This document shows positions 53,319-62,293 of a DNA stretch of 64,000 nt, piece after piece (the stretch's first letter is position 1; each line of letters starts with the position of its first letter). The position numbers were made by a program, and so were the translations under genes. A model generated the notes under the pieces. It did not search any database. It worked only from the letters and a program-made list of their open reading frames with translations, and had not been told where the DNA came from. Location of the stretch: the NCBI GenBank assembly GCA_021741905.1, contig JAIOWZ010000002.1, positions 1 to 64,000 of the forward strand. The letters are read 5' to 3'. The DNA is from Candidatus Planktophila sp. GTDB taxonomy: Bacteria; Actinomycetota; Actinomycetes; Nanopelagicales; Nanopelagicaceae.

Positions 53319-54430
53319 CACAGCCCCTTAATTGTTTCTTCGGCAATTGCCGGAGCCAGGGTATTTCCTCGGCCTCCGGGTCCAGTTACTGAAATGATGT
53401 TGTGTGCCATGTGGCGACGATCGCAAACAGCACCATCTGTGCGCTGGCTATAAACACCATCCCAGCGATTAACAATTGGTGGCAGTTTCTTCCCTAGCAA
53501 ATTGCTGGCAACTTCATGGAGGTATGTGTATGGATCCTCATCTAATTTAAATTCAAATGGCTCTGCGTATTCATGTGTGTCACCAATCGTCAAGGTGCCA
53601 TCTGCGCGCTGCACCATCAATAGCTGCATATGATTAGTTGATGCAATGTGATGTTGTGGTGGCAGATTCTCACGTGTGGGCACTTCATATCCTGGGTAAT
53701 AACGCATTGAATCACCATCAGCAATAGAGGTCGTTAAGACCTCATCAAGAGGTGCGGTACTCATCATCTGCAATCTCACGCGGCGAATTGGCGCGGTATC
53801 AAACTGTTCTTTAAATAAGGAAGTGTGGTCTGCCCCTGGGCATACAATCGCAACATCACCTTCAAACAATTCACCATTACGGGCAACAACTACCGCTTTA
53901 CTTCCATCGCTTCTGATATCTACAACATCTAGATTATTCCGCCAAATATAGTTCTCATTGCGCAGCAAATACTCTCGCATTGACCGCAACACTGACCCTG
54001 GCTCAACTGTTGCATCCAGTGGACACCAAAGTGAGGCTAAGTAATTTCCGCGTAGCGCAGGGTTAATCTTCTGGGTTTCATCTCGATCAAGTATCTGCCA
54101 TTGACGGTCTAGCGCATCCTCTTTCTTTAAACACTCTTCCATAACAGCTACTTCTTCTTTGTTTATTGCAAGAGTTAATGATCCGTTTGCGCGAAAAAGC
54201 ATTTCTGGAATTGCGCCATGAATCTCGTCCCATAAGTGGCGAGCGCGAACGGCTGCTTGTAATTCAGCACCACTTTTTCGGCCGCTGACCCAAACCAGCC
54301 CAAAGTTTCGAACTGAGGCGCTTCTGGCCACATCATCGCGCTCAAGCTGGATGACCTGGTGGCCACCTTTGATCGCCTCAAAGGCATGGGCAGTCCCGAT
54401 GATGCCGCCGCCGATAATCACAATCTTCAT
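53318..54430 (-). CDS. FAD-dependent DAO-family oxidoreductase (TIGR03364-type)
   Basis: The N-terminus KIVIIGGGIIGTAHAFEAIKGG binds FAD, and ARSASVRNFGLVWVSGR is typical of the TIGR03364 subgroup, which occurs beside PhnX-like hydrolases. The C-terminal GPGGRGNTLAPAIAEE completes the FAD site. Members are proposed to remove the amino group of an aminophosphonate oxidatively, giving the aldehyde that the HAD enzyme cleaves. It is the first gene of the cluster and overlaps the HAD gene by 1 nt. The 111-nt gap to the divergent acyl-CoA dehydrogenase holds the promoters. Confidence 0.85.
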   Translation of the reverse strand: MKIVIIGGGIIGTAHAFEAIKGGHQVIQLERDDVARSASVRNFGLVWVSGRKSGAELQAAVRARHLWDEIHGAIPEMLFRANGSLTLAINKEEVAVMEECLKKEDALDRQWQILDRDETQKINPALRGNYLASLWCPLDATVEPGSVLRSMREYLLRNENYIWRNNLDVVDIRSDGSKAVVVARNGELFEGDVAIVCPGADHTSLFKEQFDTAPIRRVRLQMMSTAPLDEVLTTSIADGDSMRYYPGYEVPTRENLPPQHHIASTNHMQLLMVQRADGTLTIGDTHEYAEPFEFKLDEDPYTYLHEVASNLLGKKLPPIVNRWDGVYSQRTDGAVCDRRHMAHNIISVTGPGGRGNTLAPAIAEETIKGL

Positions 54431-54541
54431 GGTGGCTACTGTCCTGTGCTTGGCTGAACAGCGGGTTTATCCCACGCGAAGGTTAAGCAAACTGTCGCGT
54501 TCTGTGTTGATTATGTTACTGGTGGGTAGCACAATTACCCC

Positions 54542-56365
54542 ATGAGCCACTACACAGCCAATCTACGTGACATTGAATTCTGCCTCTTTGACCTATTAGG
54601 TCGCGACAAAGTTATGGGTGCTAACCCATACGGAGAAGTTGATCGCGACACTGCAATAGGAATGCTTGAAGAGGTAAAGCGTATGTGTGAAAACGATCTA
54701 GCTGCATCATTTGTTGAAGGTGATCGCGTTGGTGCGATTTTAAATAAAGAAACTGGCAACGTTACTTTGCCTGAAAGTTTTAAGAAGTCATACAAAGCAT
54801 ATGTTGATGGTGAGTGGTGGCGTGTTGATGCACCAGTAGATCTAGGTGGAATGAAGATTCCTCCATCTGTTCGTTGGGCAATTGCTGAAATGGTTTTGGG
54901 TTCAAACCCTGCAATTCACATCTACGCATCTGGTTATGCCTTTGCACAGGTTGCATATGTTCTTGGAACAGATGAGCAAAAGAAGATTGCAAAGCACATG
55001 GTTGAAAAGCACTGGGGTGCAACGATGCAGCTAACAGAACCTGATGCAGGTTCTGATGTGGGTGCAGGTCGCACCAAGGCTGTGCAACAAGCAGATGGCA
55101 CATGGCACATCACCGGAAATAAGCGTTACATCACTTCAGGGGATGCCGACTTCTATGACAATGTTGTTCACTTTGTGCTTGCACGCCGTGAAGGTGGCGG
55201 TCCAGGAACAAAGGGTCTTTCCTTATTCCTTATTCCTAAATTCATGTTTGACTTTGAAACAGGGGAGATGGGCAAGCGCAACGGCGTTTATGTCACAGCA
55301 CTGGAAGACAAAATGGGACTCAATGTCTCTGCCACCTGTGAAGTTAACTTAGGTGAAAAAGAGCCTGCTGTTGGATATCTATTAGGAGATGTTCACGAAG
55401 GTATTAAGCAGATGTTTAAGGTCATTGAATTTGCTCGCATGATGGTGGGAACAAAAGCTATTGCAACGCTATCTGCTGGCTATATGCAGGCGTTGTCATA
55501 TGCCAAAGAGCGCGTGCAGGGCGGTGACATGAAGGTAATGAATGACAAAGCATCCCCTCGCGTCACCATCATTAAGCACCCTGATGTGCGCCGCTCATTG
55601 ATGGTGCAAAAGTCTTATAGCGAAGGTATGCGTGCACTAGTGCTCTATACCGCCTCCATTCAAGATGAGATCGAGCTTGCAGAAGCAGCTGGCGATAAAG
55701 ATCGCGCTGCAGACATGATTGCACTGAACGATTTATTGCTTCCAGTTGTTAAGGGTTACGGTTCAGAAAAGTCTTGGACTCTTCTTGGTACAGAATCACT
55801 ACAAACATTTGGTGGCGCAGGCTTTACGCGCGATTGGCCAATTGAACAGTATGTGCGCGATGCAAAGATTGATACTTTGTATGAAGGCACAACAGCAATT
55901 CAAGGTCTTGACTTCTTCTTCCGCAAAATTGTGAAAGATGGTGGACGTGCACTAGGTCTGCTAGGTAAAGAGATTCAGAATTTTGCCGAAACTGGTGGGG
56001 TACATGATGCTGAAAAGCAAGCACTACTTAAGGCACTGGGTGATCTCAATGGAATTGTTGCTGTTCTAGTGGGACATGCAATGGATTCACAAACAGACGC
56101 TGTCAAGATTTATAAGGTTGGCCTTAATACATCTCGTTGTTTAATGGCTGTTGGTGACATCATCACTTCCTGGTTGTTACTACGTCAAGCAGATATCGCA
56201 GTTGAGAAACTGCCTAACGCTGGCAAGGACACTGATTTCTACACAGGCAAGATTGCAGCAGCTAAGTTCTTCGTTCATAACAATCTGCCACACATCACCG
56301 CAGATCGTAAGATCGTTGAAGCAACTGATGGATCGATCATGGAGATCCCAGAAAGCGCCTTTTAG
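54542..56365 (+). CDS. Acyl-CoA dehydrogenase, FadE5-type
   Basis: This 607-aa enzyme is close to mycobacterial FadE5 in length and landmarks. The start is MSHYTANLRDIEFCLFDLLG, then EPDAGSDVGAGRTKAVQQADGTW (FAD/substrate site), ITSGDADFYDN, ARMMVGTKAIATLS and YEGTTAIQGLDFFFRKI with the catalytic Glu. It performs the first dehydrogenation of fatty acyl-CoA and passes electrons to ETF, which would connect with the EtfD-like protein at 39405. CACAAT 6 nt before the ATG is a near -10 box. Confidence 0.93.
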   Translation: MSHYTANLRDIEFCLFDLLGRDKVMGANPYGEVDRDTAIGMLEEVKRMCENDLAASFVEGDRVGAILNKETGNVTLPESFKKSYKAYVDGEWWRVDAPVDLGGMKIPPSVRWAIAEMVLGSNPAIHIYASGYAFAQVAYVLGTDEQKKIAKHMVEKHWGATMQLTEPDAGSDVGAGRTKAVQQADGTWHITGNKRYITSGDADFYDNVVHFVLARREGGGPGTKGLSLFLIPKFMFDFETGEMGKRNGVYVTALEDKMGLNVSATCEVNLGEKEPAVGYLLGDVHEGIKQMFKVIEFARMMVGTKAIATLSAGYMQALSYAKERVQGGDMKVMNDKASPRVTIIKHPDVRRSLMVQKSYSEGMRALVLYTASIQDEIELAEAAGDKDRAADMIALNDLLLPVVKGYGSEKSWTLLGTESLQTFGGAGFTRDWPIEQYVRDAKIDTLYEGTTAIQGLDFFFRKIVKDGGRALGLLGKEIQNFAETGGVHDAEKQALLKALGDLNGIVAVLVGHAMDSQTDAVKIYKVGLNTSRCLMAVGDIITSWLLLRQADIAVEKLPNAGKDTDFYTGKIAAAKFFVHNNLPHITADRKIVEATDGSIMEIPESAF

Positions 56366-56370
56366 TCAGT

Positions 56371-56376
56371 TACTCT
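56371..56376 (+). promoter_or_regulatory. -10 box of a likely leaderless promoter (EamA gene)
   Basis: TACTCT ends exactly 6 nt before the ATG at 56383, in the 17-nt gap after the acyl-CoA dehydrogenase stop. Confidence 0.55.
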
Positions 56377-56382
56377 TACTAA

Positions 56383-57303
56383 ATGCTGAAAGCTAGGCGC
56401 AGTGAATTACTCCTGATTCTTTCTGCGTTGATGTTTGCAAGTAACGGCATCGCATCAAAGTTATTGCTAGATGGCCACATCACTGCTTGGCGATTAGCTC
56501 AAATTCGCGCAATTAGCGCATGCGCAATCCTGGCGATATATCTATGGCGTAAAGCGCCTACAACCTTTCGCATTAAACGCTCAGAGATCCTGCCGCTCGT
56601 TTCCTATGGGGTCCTTGGAATCGCCATGGTCCAGGCGCTGTATTTCTTAGCCATTTCAAGAATGCATGTAAGCATTGCCCTGCTTATCGAATTCACCGCA
56701 CCTGTCTGGATAGTTGTCTATTTACGGGTTATTAAGCGCAAACATGTACCTAACCAAATGTGGCTGGCCTTGCTTTTGGCGCTCAGTGGTTTGGCGTTGA
56801 TCGCACAAATCTGGGATGGCTTAACCCTTGATGGCATCGGCGTTATTGCAGGATTTGGTGCCTCTTTCATGCTCGCTTATTACTTCCTGTGTGGTGAAGC
56901 ACTCTCTGAAAGCCGTGACAATCAATCAATCACAATGTGGGGATTCTTCTTTGCCGGGCTTGCCTGGTGTTTAGTCTTGCCAGTGTGGAGCTTTCCTTTT
57001 GATGTGCTCACAACATCAATTTCGCTAGAAGGCGCGCTCGAAGGCAATAGCGCGCCAGGGTGGGTGTTAATTCTTTATGTTGTGTTAGTTGGAACGATAT
57101 TTCCGTATCTCTGTGTGATGGTTGGACTGAGGAATTTGAAGGCATCTACTACTAGCGCATTTGGATTACTAGAACCAATTTTTGTTGGGATCATTGCCTG
57201 GTTTTGGCTTGCAGAATCATGGACAGTTATTCAACTTGCAGGCGGTGTTGTTGTTATCGCCGGTATCTATATGGCAGATCAAGCTCGAAGTAAAACTACT
57301 TAA
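56383..57303 (+). CDS. EamA/DMT-family transporter
   Basis: This 306-aa membrane protein has ten predicted spans in two EamA repeats, the first beginning LLLILSALMFASNGIASKLLLDG. The second half has LEPIFVGIIAWFWLAESWTVIQLAGGVVVIAGIYM, the family hallmark near the C-terminus. Such proteins usually export amino acids or other metabolites. The end overlaps the convergent dnaB gene by 4 nt. Confidence 0.9.
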   Translation: MLKARRSELLLILSALMFASNGIASKLLLDGHITAWRLAQIRAISACAILAIYLWRKAPTTFRIKRSEILPLVSYGVLGIAMVQALYFLAISRMHVSIALLIEFTAPVWIVVYLRVIKRKHVPNQMWLALLLALSGLALIAQIWDGLTLDGIGVIAGFGASFMLAYYFLCGEALSESRDNQSITMWGFFFAGLAWCLVLPVWSFPFDVLTTSISLEGALEGNSAPGWVLILYVVLVGTIFPYLCVMVGLRNLKASTTSAFGLLEPIFVGIIAWFWLAESWTVIQLAGGVVVIAGIYMADQARSKTT

Positions 57304-58745
57304 GCCCCGAAGTTATCATCCGGCGCAGTGTTGCCTTCGCGCTGTTGTGTCCAGTCGGTTCCACTGCCTGGGTTTTGTGGCATATCCACAAATCGTGCGT
57401 AGTGAAGTTGGGCGGAGATGACAATTTTTGCAGTAGGTCCGTTACGGTGCTTTGCAACAATTAAATCTGCTTCACCTGTTCGATTTTGTTGATCATACAT
57501 ATCATCGCGGTGCAACATGATGACTACGTCAGCATCTTGTTCAATAGAACCTGATTCACGAAGATCTGACAGCAGTGGTCTCTTATCAGTACGTTGTTCG
57601 GGACCACGGTTAAGCTGTGAAATTGCAATTACAGGAATGTTTAACTCTTTTGCCATCAACTTTAATTGGCGGGAAAACTCTGAAACTTCCTGCTGGCGGT
57701 TTTCCACCTTTTTACCCGATGACATCAGCTGTAAGTAGTCAATAACAATGAGTTTAAGGTCATGGCGCTGCTTTAAGCGGCGGGCCTTTGCGCGAATCTC
57801 CATCATGGAAAGGTTTGGTGAATCATCAATAAATAATGGCGCCTCTGAAATTTCACCCATACGGCGAGCAAGACGAGACCATTCATCATCAGATAATGAA
57901 CCTGAACGAATATTGTTGAGGCCAACACGTGCTTCTGCTGACAACATACGCATTGTGATTTCACTCTTTGACATTTCAAGAGAGAAAATAACTGATGTTA
58001 ATCCATCTTGAATTGATGCTTGGCGGACAATATCCAGACCAAGTGTTGATTTACCCATTGCAGGACGGGCAGCGAGAATAATCATGTTACCTGGGTGCAG
58101 CCCATGGGTTAAGGCATCAAGCTCTTTAAATCCTGTCTTAACACCTTCTACACCAATACCTTTTGACATTGCTTCGATCTCATCAAGTGCTTTCGGCAAG
58201 AGTGTTGAGAGCATGACGTAATCTTCTGATGAGCGACGTTCGGTGACTGCATAGACTTCAGCTTGTGCAAGGTCGACCATGTCATCGACTTCACCTTCGG
58301 TGGTGTAACCGTATTGAACAATCTTTGTGCCTGCTTCAACTAAGCGACGCATGATTGCATGTTCGCGAACAATTTTTGCGTAATATCCAGCGTTAGCAGC
58401 TGTTGGAACAGAAGAGATTAGTGTGTGTAAATAAGGAGCACCACCTGCGCGTGCAATGTCACCACGTTTTGTAAGTTCTGCAGATACTGTCACCGCATCT
58501 GCTGGTTCACCGTGTCCATACAATTCAATAATTGCGTCGTAAATTAATTCATGTGCTGGGCGATAGAAATCGCGATCACGAATAATTTCAATAACATCTG
58601 CGATTGCATCCTTAGATAACAACATTCCACCAAGTACAGATTGCTCTGCAATGAGATCTTGTGGTGGTGTGCGCTCGAACTCAGCTCCAACAGAGTTGAT
58701 GTTGGGATCACGAGGGCGGTTGTTAGGAAGTTCTGCGATGCTCAC
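57300..58745 (-). CDS. dnaB: Replicative DNA helicase DnaB
   Basis: This hexameric helicase has an N-terminal primase-interacting domain (PPQDLIAEQSVLGGMLLSKDAI) and a RecA-like domain with Walker A ILAARPAMGKSTLGLDI, Walker B LIVIDYLQLM and SRQLKLMAKELNIPVIAISQLNRGPEQRTDKRP. The length of 481 aa is normal and no intein is present. The start is GTG with GGGAGG 8 nt upstream. Several DnaA-box-like sequences lie in the non-coding region beyond the start. Confidence 0.96.
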   Translation of the reverse strand: MSIAELPNNRPRDPNINSVGAEFERTPPQDLIAEQSVLGGMLLSKDAIADVIEIIRDRDFYRPAHELIYDAIIELYGHGEPADAVTVSAELTKRGDIARAGGAPYLHTLISSVPTAANAGYYAKIVREHAIMRRLVEAGTKIVQYGYTTEGEVDDMVDLAQAEVYAVTERRSSEDYVMLSTLLPKALDEIEAMSKGIGVEGVKTGFKELDALTHGLHPGNMIILAARPAMGKSTLGLDIVRQASIQDGLTSVIFSLEMSKSEITMRMLSAEARVGLNNIRSGSLSDDEWSRLARRMGEISEAPLFIDDSPNLSMMEIRAKARRLKQRHDLKLIVIDYLQLMSSGKKVENRQQEVSEFSRQLKLMAKELNIPVIAISQLNRGPEQRTDKRPLLSDLRESGSIEQDADVVIMLHRDDMYDQQNRTGEADLIVAKHRNGPTAKIVISAQLHYARFVDMPQNPGSGTDWTQQREGNTAPDDNFGA

Positions 58746-59060
58746 GCGTTAAACCTCCCATAGGACACTGACAAGTGCGTTACCTGCTGCGCGTAACTTA
58801 AGCCTTTGCTCCCCACGCACGCGAAGATCACCCTTTGCCCCTGGGGAAAAGCTGTGTGTAAGTGGGTGGATAAGGGTGATTTCCTGTGCATGTAGCGGTG
58901 GATCCAGTGTGGATAACTACAGGTGGCCGCTCTCATCCTTGCTAAAAGCGCAGGTCAGGGGCGATATCTATGCACACAGCCCTGTGGAGGAAAGTATTTT
59001 TGGGCATCCCACATTGCGAGATCGCACCCGCTGTTTACCTATCTAGGGCAGAGTTCGACC
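58746..59060. promoter_or_regulatory. Divergent non-coding region with DnaA-box-like cluster (dnaB / corA)
   Basis: In this 315-nt gap one exact DnaA box TGTGGATAA (58908-58916) is accompanied by three one-mismatch copies: TGTGTGTAA (58853-58861), GGTGGATAA (58865-58873) and CTATGCACA (58968-58976). Weaker matches, such as TGTGGAGGA (58983-58991), also occur. CAGAGT 6 nt before the corA ATG is a possible -10 box. It may be a DnaA-binding control site of dnaB or a DnaA-titration cluster. The origin itself is usually next to dnaA-dnaN, which are not here. Confidence 0.5.
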
Positions 59061-60032
59061 ATGATCGTTGATTACGCCTTGTACCGCGCTGGGATTCGCT
59101 ATACCGAACCATCTAATTTGCCTGAACTAATTACAAAGGCAAAAACTGAAGGTGGCTTTGTCTGGGTTGGTTTAGCAGAGCCCACACAGGAAGAGTTTGA
59201 AAAGATCGTGGGAGATTTTCGCTTTCACACTCTCTCAATCGAAGATGCGGTCAATGCAAAGCAGCGACCTAAGTTAGAAGATTATCCTGGCTTGCAGTTT
59301 TGTGTTTTAAAAACAGTTTTCTACGATGAAGCACGAAGTGAAGTTTCAACAGGTGAAATATTTTGTTTTGTTGGCGAGCACTACATCGTTGTTGTTCGAC
59401 ATGGTGATGGTGCACCGCTTGCAAATACTCGTCACCAGTTGGAGGAAAATCCAGAACATCTCGCAAAGGGACCATACGCTGTCCTGCACGCGATCATTGA
59501 CCACTGCATTGATTGCTATATAGATGTTGCAGCAGAGCTTGAACAAGATGTAATGCAGGTTGAACAACGAGTCTTTAATACGGATCTAGCAACACAGTCT
59601 GGAGATATATACTTCTTAAAGCGTGAAGTTATTGAGTTCCGCCACGCAATCGATCCACTACTTTCACCACTGCAAAAGTTAGCAAGTGAAGGCGCACCTC
59701 ACATCAATCCAGTACTGACTCCATTCTTCCGCGACACATTAGATCACCTATCACGTGCATCAGATGCTGCAGCTGGGTTAGATGCATTGCTGACATCTGC
59801 CCTACAAGCAGATTTAGCTCATATTCAGTTGCAGCAAAATATTGATATACGCAAAATTACTGCATACGTAGCACTTGCTTCTGTGCCAACTATGGTTGCT
59901 GGTCTCTATGGAATGAACTTTGATGTGATGCCTGAATTACGCTGGAAATTTGGTTACCCGATGGTGATGACGGGGCTACTTCTTATCACTGGTTTTCTCT
60001 ACTGGAAGTTTAAGAAAGCTAAGTGGCTCTAA
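59061..60032 (+). CDS. corA: CorA-family magnesium/cobalt transporter
   Basis: This protein of 323 aa has a large N-terminal cytosolic domain and two C-terminal spans. The hallmark YGMNFD follows the first span (VALASVPTMVAGLYGMNFD), and the end is the basic KFKKAKWL. RFHTLSIEDAVNAKQRPKLEDYPG near residue 55 is typical of actinobacterial CorA. The ORF track adds 46 codons across the DnaA-box region; I take MIVDYALYRAG as the start because homologs begin there and CAGAGT sits 6 nt upstream. Confidence 0.92.
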   Translation: MIVDYALYRAGIRYTEPSNLPELITKAKTEGGFVWVGLAEPTQEEFEKIVGDFRFHTLSIEDAVNAKQRPKLEDYPGLQFCVLKTVFYDEARSEVSTGEIFCFVGEHYIVVVRHGDGAPLANTRHQLEENPEHLAKGPYAVLHAIIDHCIDCYIDVAAELEQDVMQVEQRVFNTDLATQSGDIYFLKREVIEFRHAIDPLLSPLQKLASEGAPHINPVLTPFFRDTLDHLSRASDAAAGLDALLTSALQADLAHIQLQQNIDIRKITAYVALASVPTMVAGLYGMNFDVMPELRWKFGYPMVMTGLLLITGFLYWKFKKAKWL

Positions 60033-60035
60033 AGA

Positions 60036-61721
60036 TCAACCCACTTTTTCTACTTTAACAACATCTCCAAAATCTCCCGACTCAACAACTGTGATTTTCC
60101 AACCGTTGGTTGTAACCGATTCTCCTAACTTTAAAGCACTATCTGTGTACCACTCACGATCAAGTGTGCGCGCTGGAACGATTAATTGCATGGGAGAACG
60201 CTTATAAGGAACTCGTGTGTCTACCGTGTAGACCAAGACACCTTGGTCTTTAGGGGAGAGGAAAGAATCCCAGCCATAGCTTCGGCGAGACTCAATAGTA
60301 ATCGCTGTGTAGGTTCCGGTCGGAATAATCAATCCCTTTAAATCAGTATCCCGCTGTTCTAGGGGACGAATCCAATGCGTACTCGTGCTTGGTTGAGAAA
60401 TACACAGAACTTGCTTTGGGGCTAGAACATTTATGAGGAAACGACTCCACAATAAAATTTCTGGCACAGTGCTACCGCTACCCATCACATCAAAGACACC
60501 AAGTCCTTCTGGGCGTTGAATATTTGAATTAACTGAATCAACAAAGCGCATATCTGTTAAGCCAAGGGCGTGACCGTATTCATGCACCCAGGCAGAGCTA
60601 TCTGTCTTAGTAACTCCTTTACCTGCCAACATGTAATTAAAGATAGATCCTTCACTTGTTACAAAGGTATTTTGAGTATCAACTACCCATGTACCAATTT
60701 GCTCTTGGGTTGTTGCTAGGGGAAATACAACAACTACTGTTTCAACTTTTGAGAAATCTATCTCTGAGTCATATTGGCTAACAACAAAGCGAACGAAATC
60801 TGAGTATTTTCTACTCTCAAACCCATATAAGCCGCTAGTAAGTTCATACTCTAAAACTTTCTTTGGTAACTGCTTATATTTAGAAGGCGTTCTGACCTCT
60901 ATTTCGGTACCAACAAAGGATTGGGCCTCCCAAAAAGTCTTCATCACTTCGATAGGTTTTTTGTAATCAGCACCTGGATTTGTTTCACTCGTTATGTCAG
61001 AAAAACTAACTGGCAAAATCTGGACCACAGTTTTCTTCGTGAAATTAACTCGGCCCTGAGGCAATGGGAAGCCAACGGTCATATTTGTTAGTTGTGGGTC
61101 ACCATCAGGTAAGCGGCAACTTGTTAAATCCTCAAAGGCGGTTGAGCTTGTGAGCTCTGTAATGGGCTTACTGGTTACAACTGGTGGTTTCACGTAAGGG
61201 TTTATTTCGGCGTTACCAGTTGGGACCGTAGGTTCGTTTCCCTTTGGCGGAACAGGTGGTGCGATTTCTCCTGTGTCTTGATCAACAGCCCTACCGCCAG
61301 GTCGTGGAAAATATCTGTCATCGAATTGATTGCACATCAGAACAACTAAGACTTTGGCATCGTTGTAGCCAACAACATCTCCAGAGTTTCGAAGACATGC
61401 CTGTCCTTGGACAGCTCTGGTTGGATCAATGGTTCGTGTTGGAGTCGGTGTTGGAGTCGGTGTTGGTGTGGGTGTGGGTGTTGGTGTGGGTGTTGGTGTG
61501 GGTGTGGGTGTGGGTGTGGGTGTTGGTGTGGGAGTTGGGATTACAACACCTTTGTTCCACACAAGTTTCTTTCCACTTTTAATGCAGGTGTACTTCTTGC
61601 CCAGATAAGTAGAAGTTTGTCCAGCTTTTTTACACACTCCACCAGCTTTAACGGCAGCTGTCGCACTCAAGGGAATTATTAGAGCGAAGACCAGGGTAAG
61701 TGCAAGCAGAGTCTTCTTCAT
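60036..61721 (-). CDS. Secreted metalloprotease with Thr-Pro repeat linker
   Basis: The signal peptide ([17 protein letters not shown], cleaved near ATA) is followed by a small two-Cys module, [21 protein letters not shown] (PT)n linker of about 17 units follows. The catalytic part contains [13 protein letters not shown] near residue 380, the HExxHxxGxxD zinc site of metzincin/M6-like peptidases, and the context FDVMGSGS nearby resembles the Met-turn. It should act outside the cell; no anchor is seen at the C-terminus. AAGACT 6 nt before the ATG is a weak -10 candidate. The peptidase family is not certain. Confidence 0.75.
   Translation of the reverse strand: MKKTLLALTLVFALIIPLSATAAVKAGGVCKKAGQTSTYLGKKYTCIKSGKKLVWNKGVVIPTPTPTPTPTPTPTPTPTPTPTPTPTPTPTPTPTRTIDPTRAVQGQACLRNSGDVVGYNDAKVLVVLMCNQFDDRYFPRPGGRAVDQDTGEIAPPVPPKGNEPTVPTGNAEINPYVKPPVVTSKPITELTSSTAFEDLTSCRLPDGDPQLTNMTVGFPLPQGRVNFTKKTVVQILPVSFSDITSETNPGADYKKPIEVMKTFWEAQSFVGTEIEVRTPSKYKQLPKKVLEYELTSGLYGFESRKYSDFVRFVVSQYDSEIDFSKVETVVVVFPLATTQEQIGTWVVDTQNTFVTSEGSIFNYMLAGKGVTKTDSSAWVHEYGHALGLTDMRFVDSVNSNIQRPEGLGVFDVMGSGSTVPEILLWSRFLINVLAPKQVLCISQPSTSTHWIRPLEQRDTDLKGLIIPTGTYTAITIESRRSYGWDSFLSPKDQGVLVYTVDTRVPYKRSPMQLIVPARTLDREWYTDSALKLGESVTTNGWKITVVESGDFGDVVKVEKVG
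61441..61536. repeat. Hexanucleotide tandem repeat coding for Thr-Pro linker
   Basis: Sixteen 6-nt units occur, mainly ggtgtg and ggtgtt with a few ggagtc or ggagtt, all in frame. They encode about 17 Pro-Thr pairs on the minus strand. Copy number may vary by slippage, changing linker length without shifting the frame. Long ORFs called on the plus strand here are shadows of this repeat. Confidence 0.92.
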
Positions 61722-61784
61722 AGGGTCAGTCTTGACTCAAATGGGTTGATTTACAACTATGTGACCACGCAAATCTAGTGAGAA

Positions 61785-61814
61785 TTAAAAAACCCGCCAC
61801 ATACGTGACGGGTT
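61785..61814 (-). terminator. Rho-independent terminator after rplI
   Basis: On the minus strand AACCCGTCAC-GTAT-GTGGCGGGTT forms a 10-bp stem with one G-T pair, followed by a T-run. It ends the rpsF-ssb-rpsR-rplI operon 17 nt after the rplI stop. Confidence 0.85.
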
Positions 61815-61830
61815 CTCTAATTTTTAATGA

Positions 61831-62280
61831 TTACTTGTCAGCTACAACGCTTACTGAAACCTTTGCAGTCACGTTGTGACCCAAAGTGATCTTCACATCG
61901 TGTGCGCCAAGCTTCTTGATGTGGCCCTTAGTAGCGATCGCATGGCGATCGATATCTAGACCAGTTGCAGACTTGATTGCTGATGCAACATCTTTGTCAG
62001 TTACTGAACCAAAGAGTGCGCCCTTAGCGCCAACCTTGACCTTAGTAACAACTGTTGCGGCTTCAAGCTTTGCCTTGATTTCTTTAGCGTGATCGATATC
62101 GCGAACTTCGCGTACTGAACGTGCGCGACGGATGCTTTCGATCTGCTTTTCTCCACCAAGTGACCAAGCGATTGCGTTTCCGCGTGGCAACAAGAAGTTG
62201 CGAGCGAATCCGTCTTTAACAGTTACAACATCTCCTGCAGTGCCTAGGCCTGCAACTTCACGGGTAAGGATTAGTTTCAT
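61831..62280 (-). CDS. rplI: 50S ribosomal protein L9
   Basis: This 149-aa protein begins MKLILTREVAGLGTAGDVVTVKDGFARNFLLPRGNAI, the L9 N-terminal domain that binds 23S rRNA. A long central helix (VREVRDIDHAKEIKAKLEA) and a C-terminal domain follow. It is the last gene of the operon and lies 13 nt after rpsR with AGGGGG upstream. Confidence 0.97.
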   Translation of the reverse strand: MKLILTREVAGLGTAGDVVTVKDGFARNFLLPRGNAIAWSLGGEKQIESIRRARSVREVRDIDHAKEIKAKLEAATVVTKVKVGAKGALFGSVTDKDVASAIKSATGLDIDRHAIATKGHIKKLGAHDVKITLGHNVTAKVSVSVVADK

Positions 62281-62293
62281 ATCTCTAGCCCCC

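Noticed and set aside
58746-59060. Chromosomal origin of replication
   Set aside because: DnaA-like boxes are present, but dnaA, dnaN and an obvious AT-rich unwinding stretch are not. Kept only as a DnaA-box cluster.
61441-61536. Tandem repeat as a CRISPR array
   Set aside because: Units are 6 nt, contiguous and coding, without spacers. No CRISPR array or cas gene was seen in the window.
61244-61682. Plus-strand ORFs of 112 and 91 aa rich in Trp/Val/Cys/Gly
   Set aside because: They are antisense readings of the Thr-Pro repeat in the metalloprotease gene.
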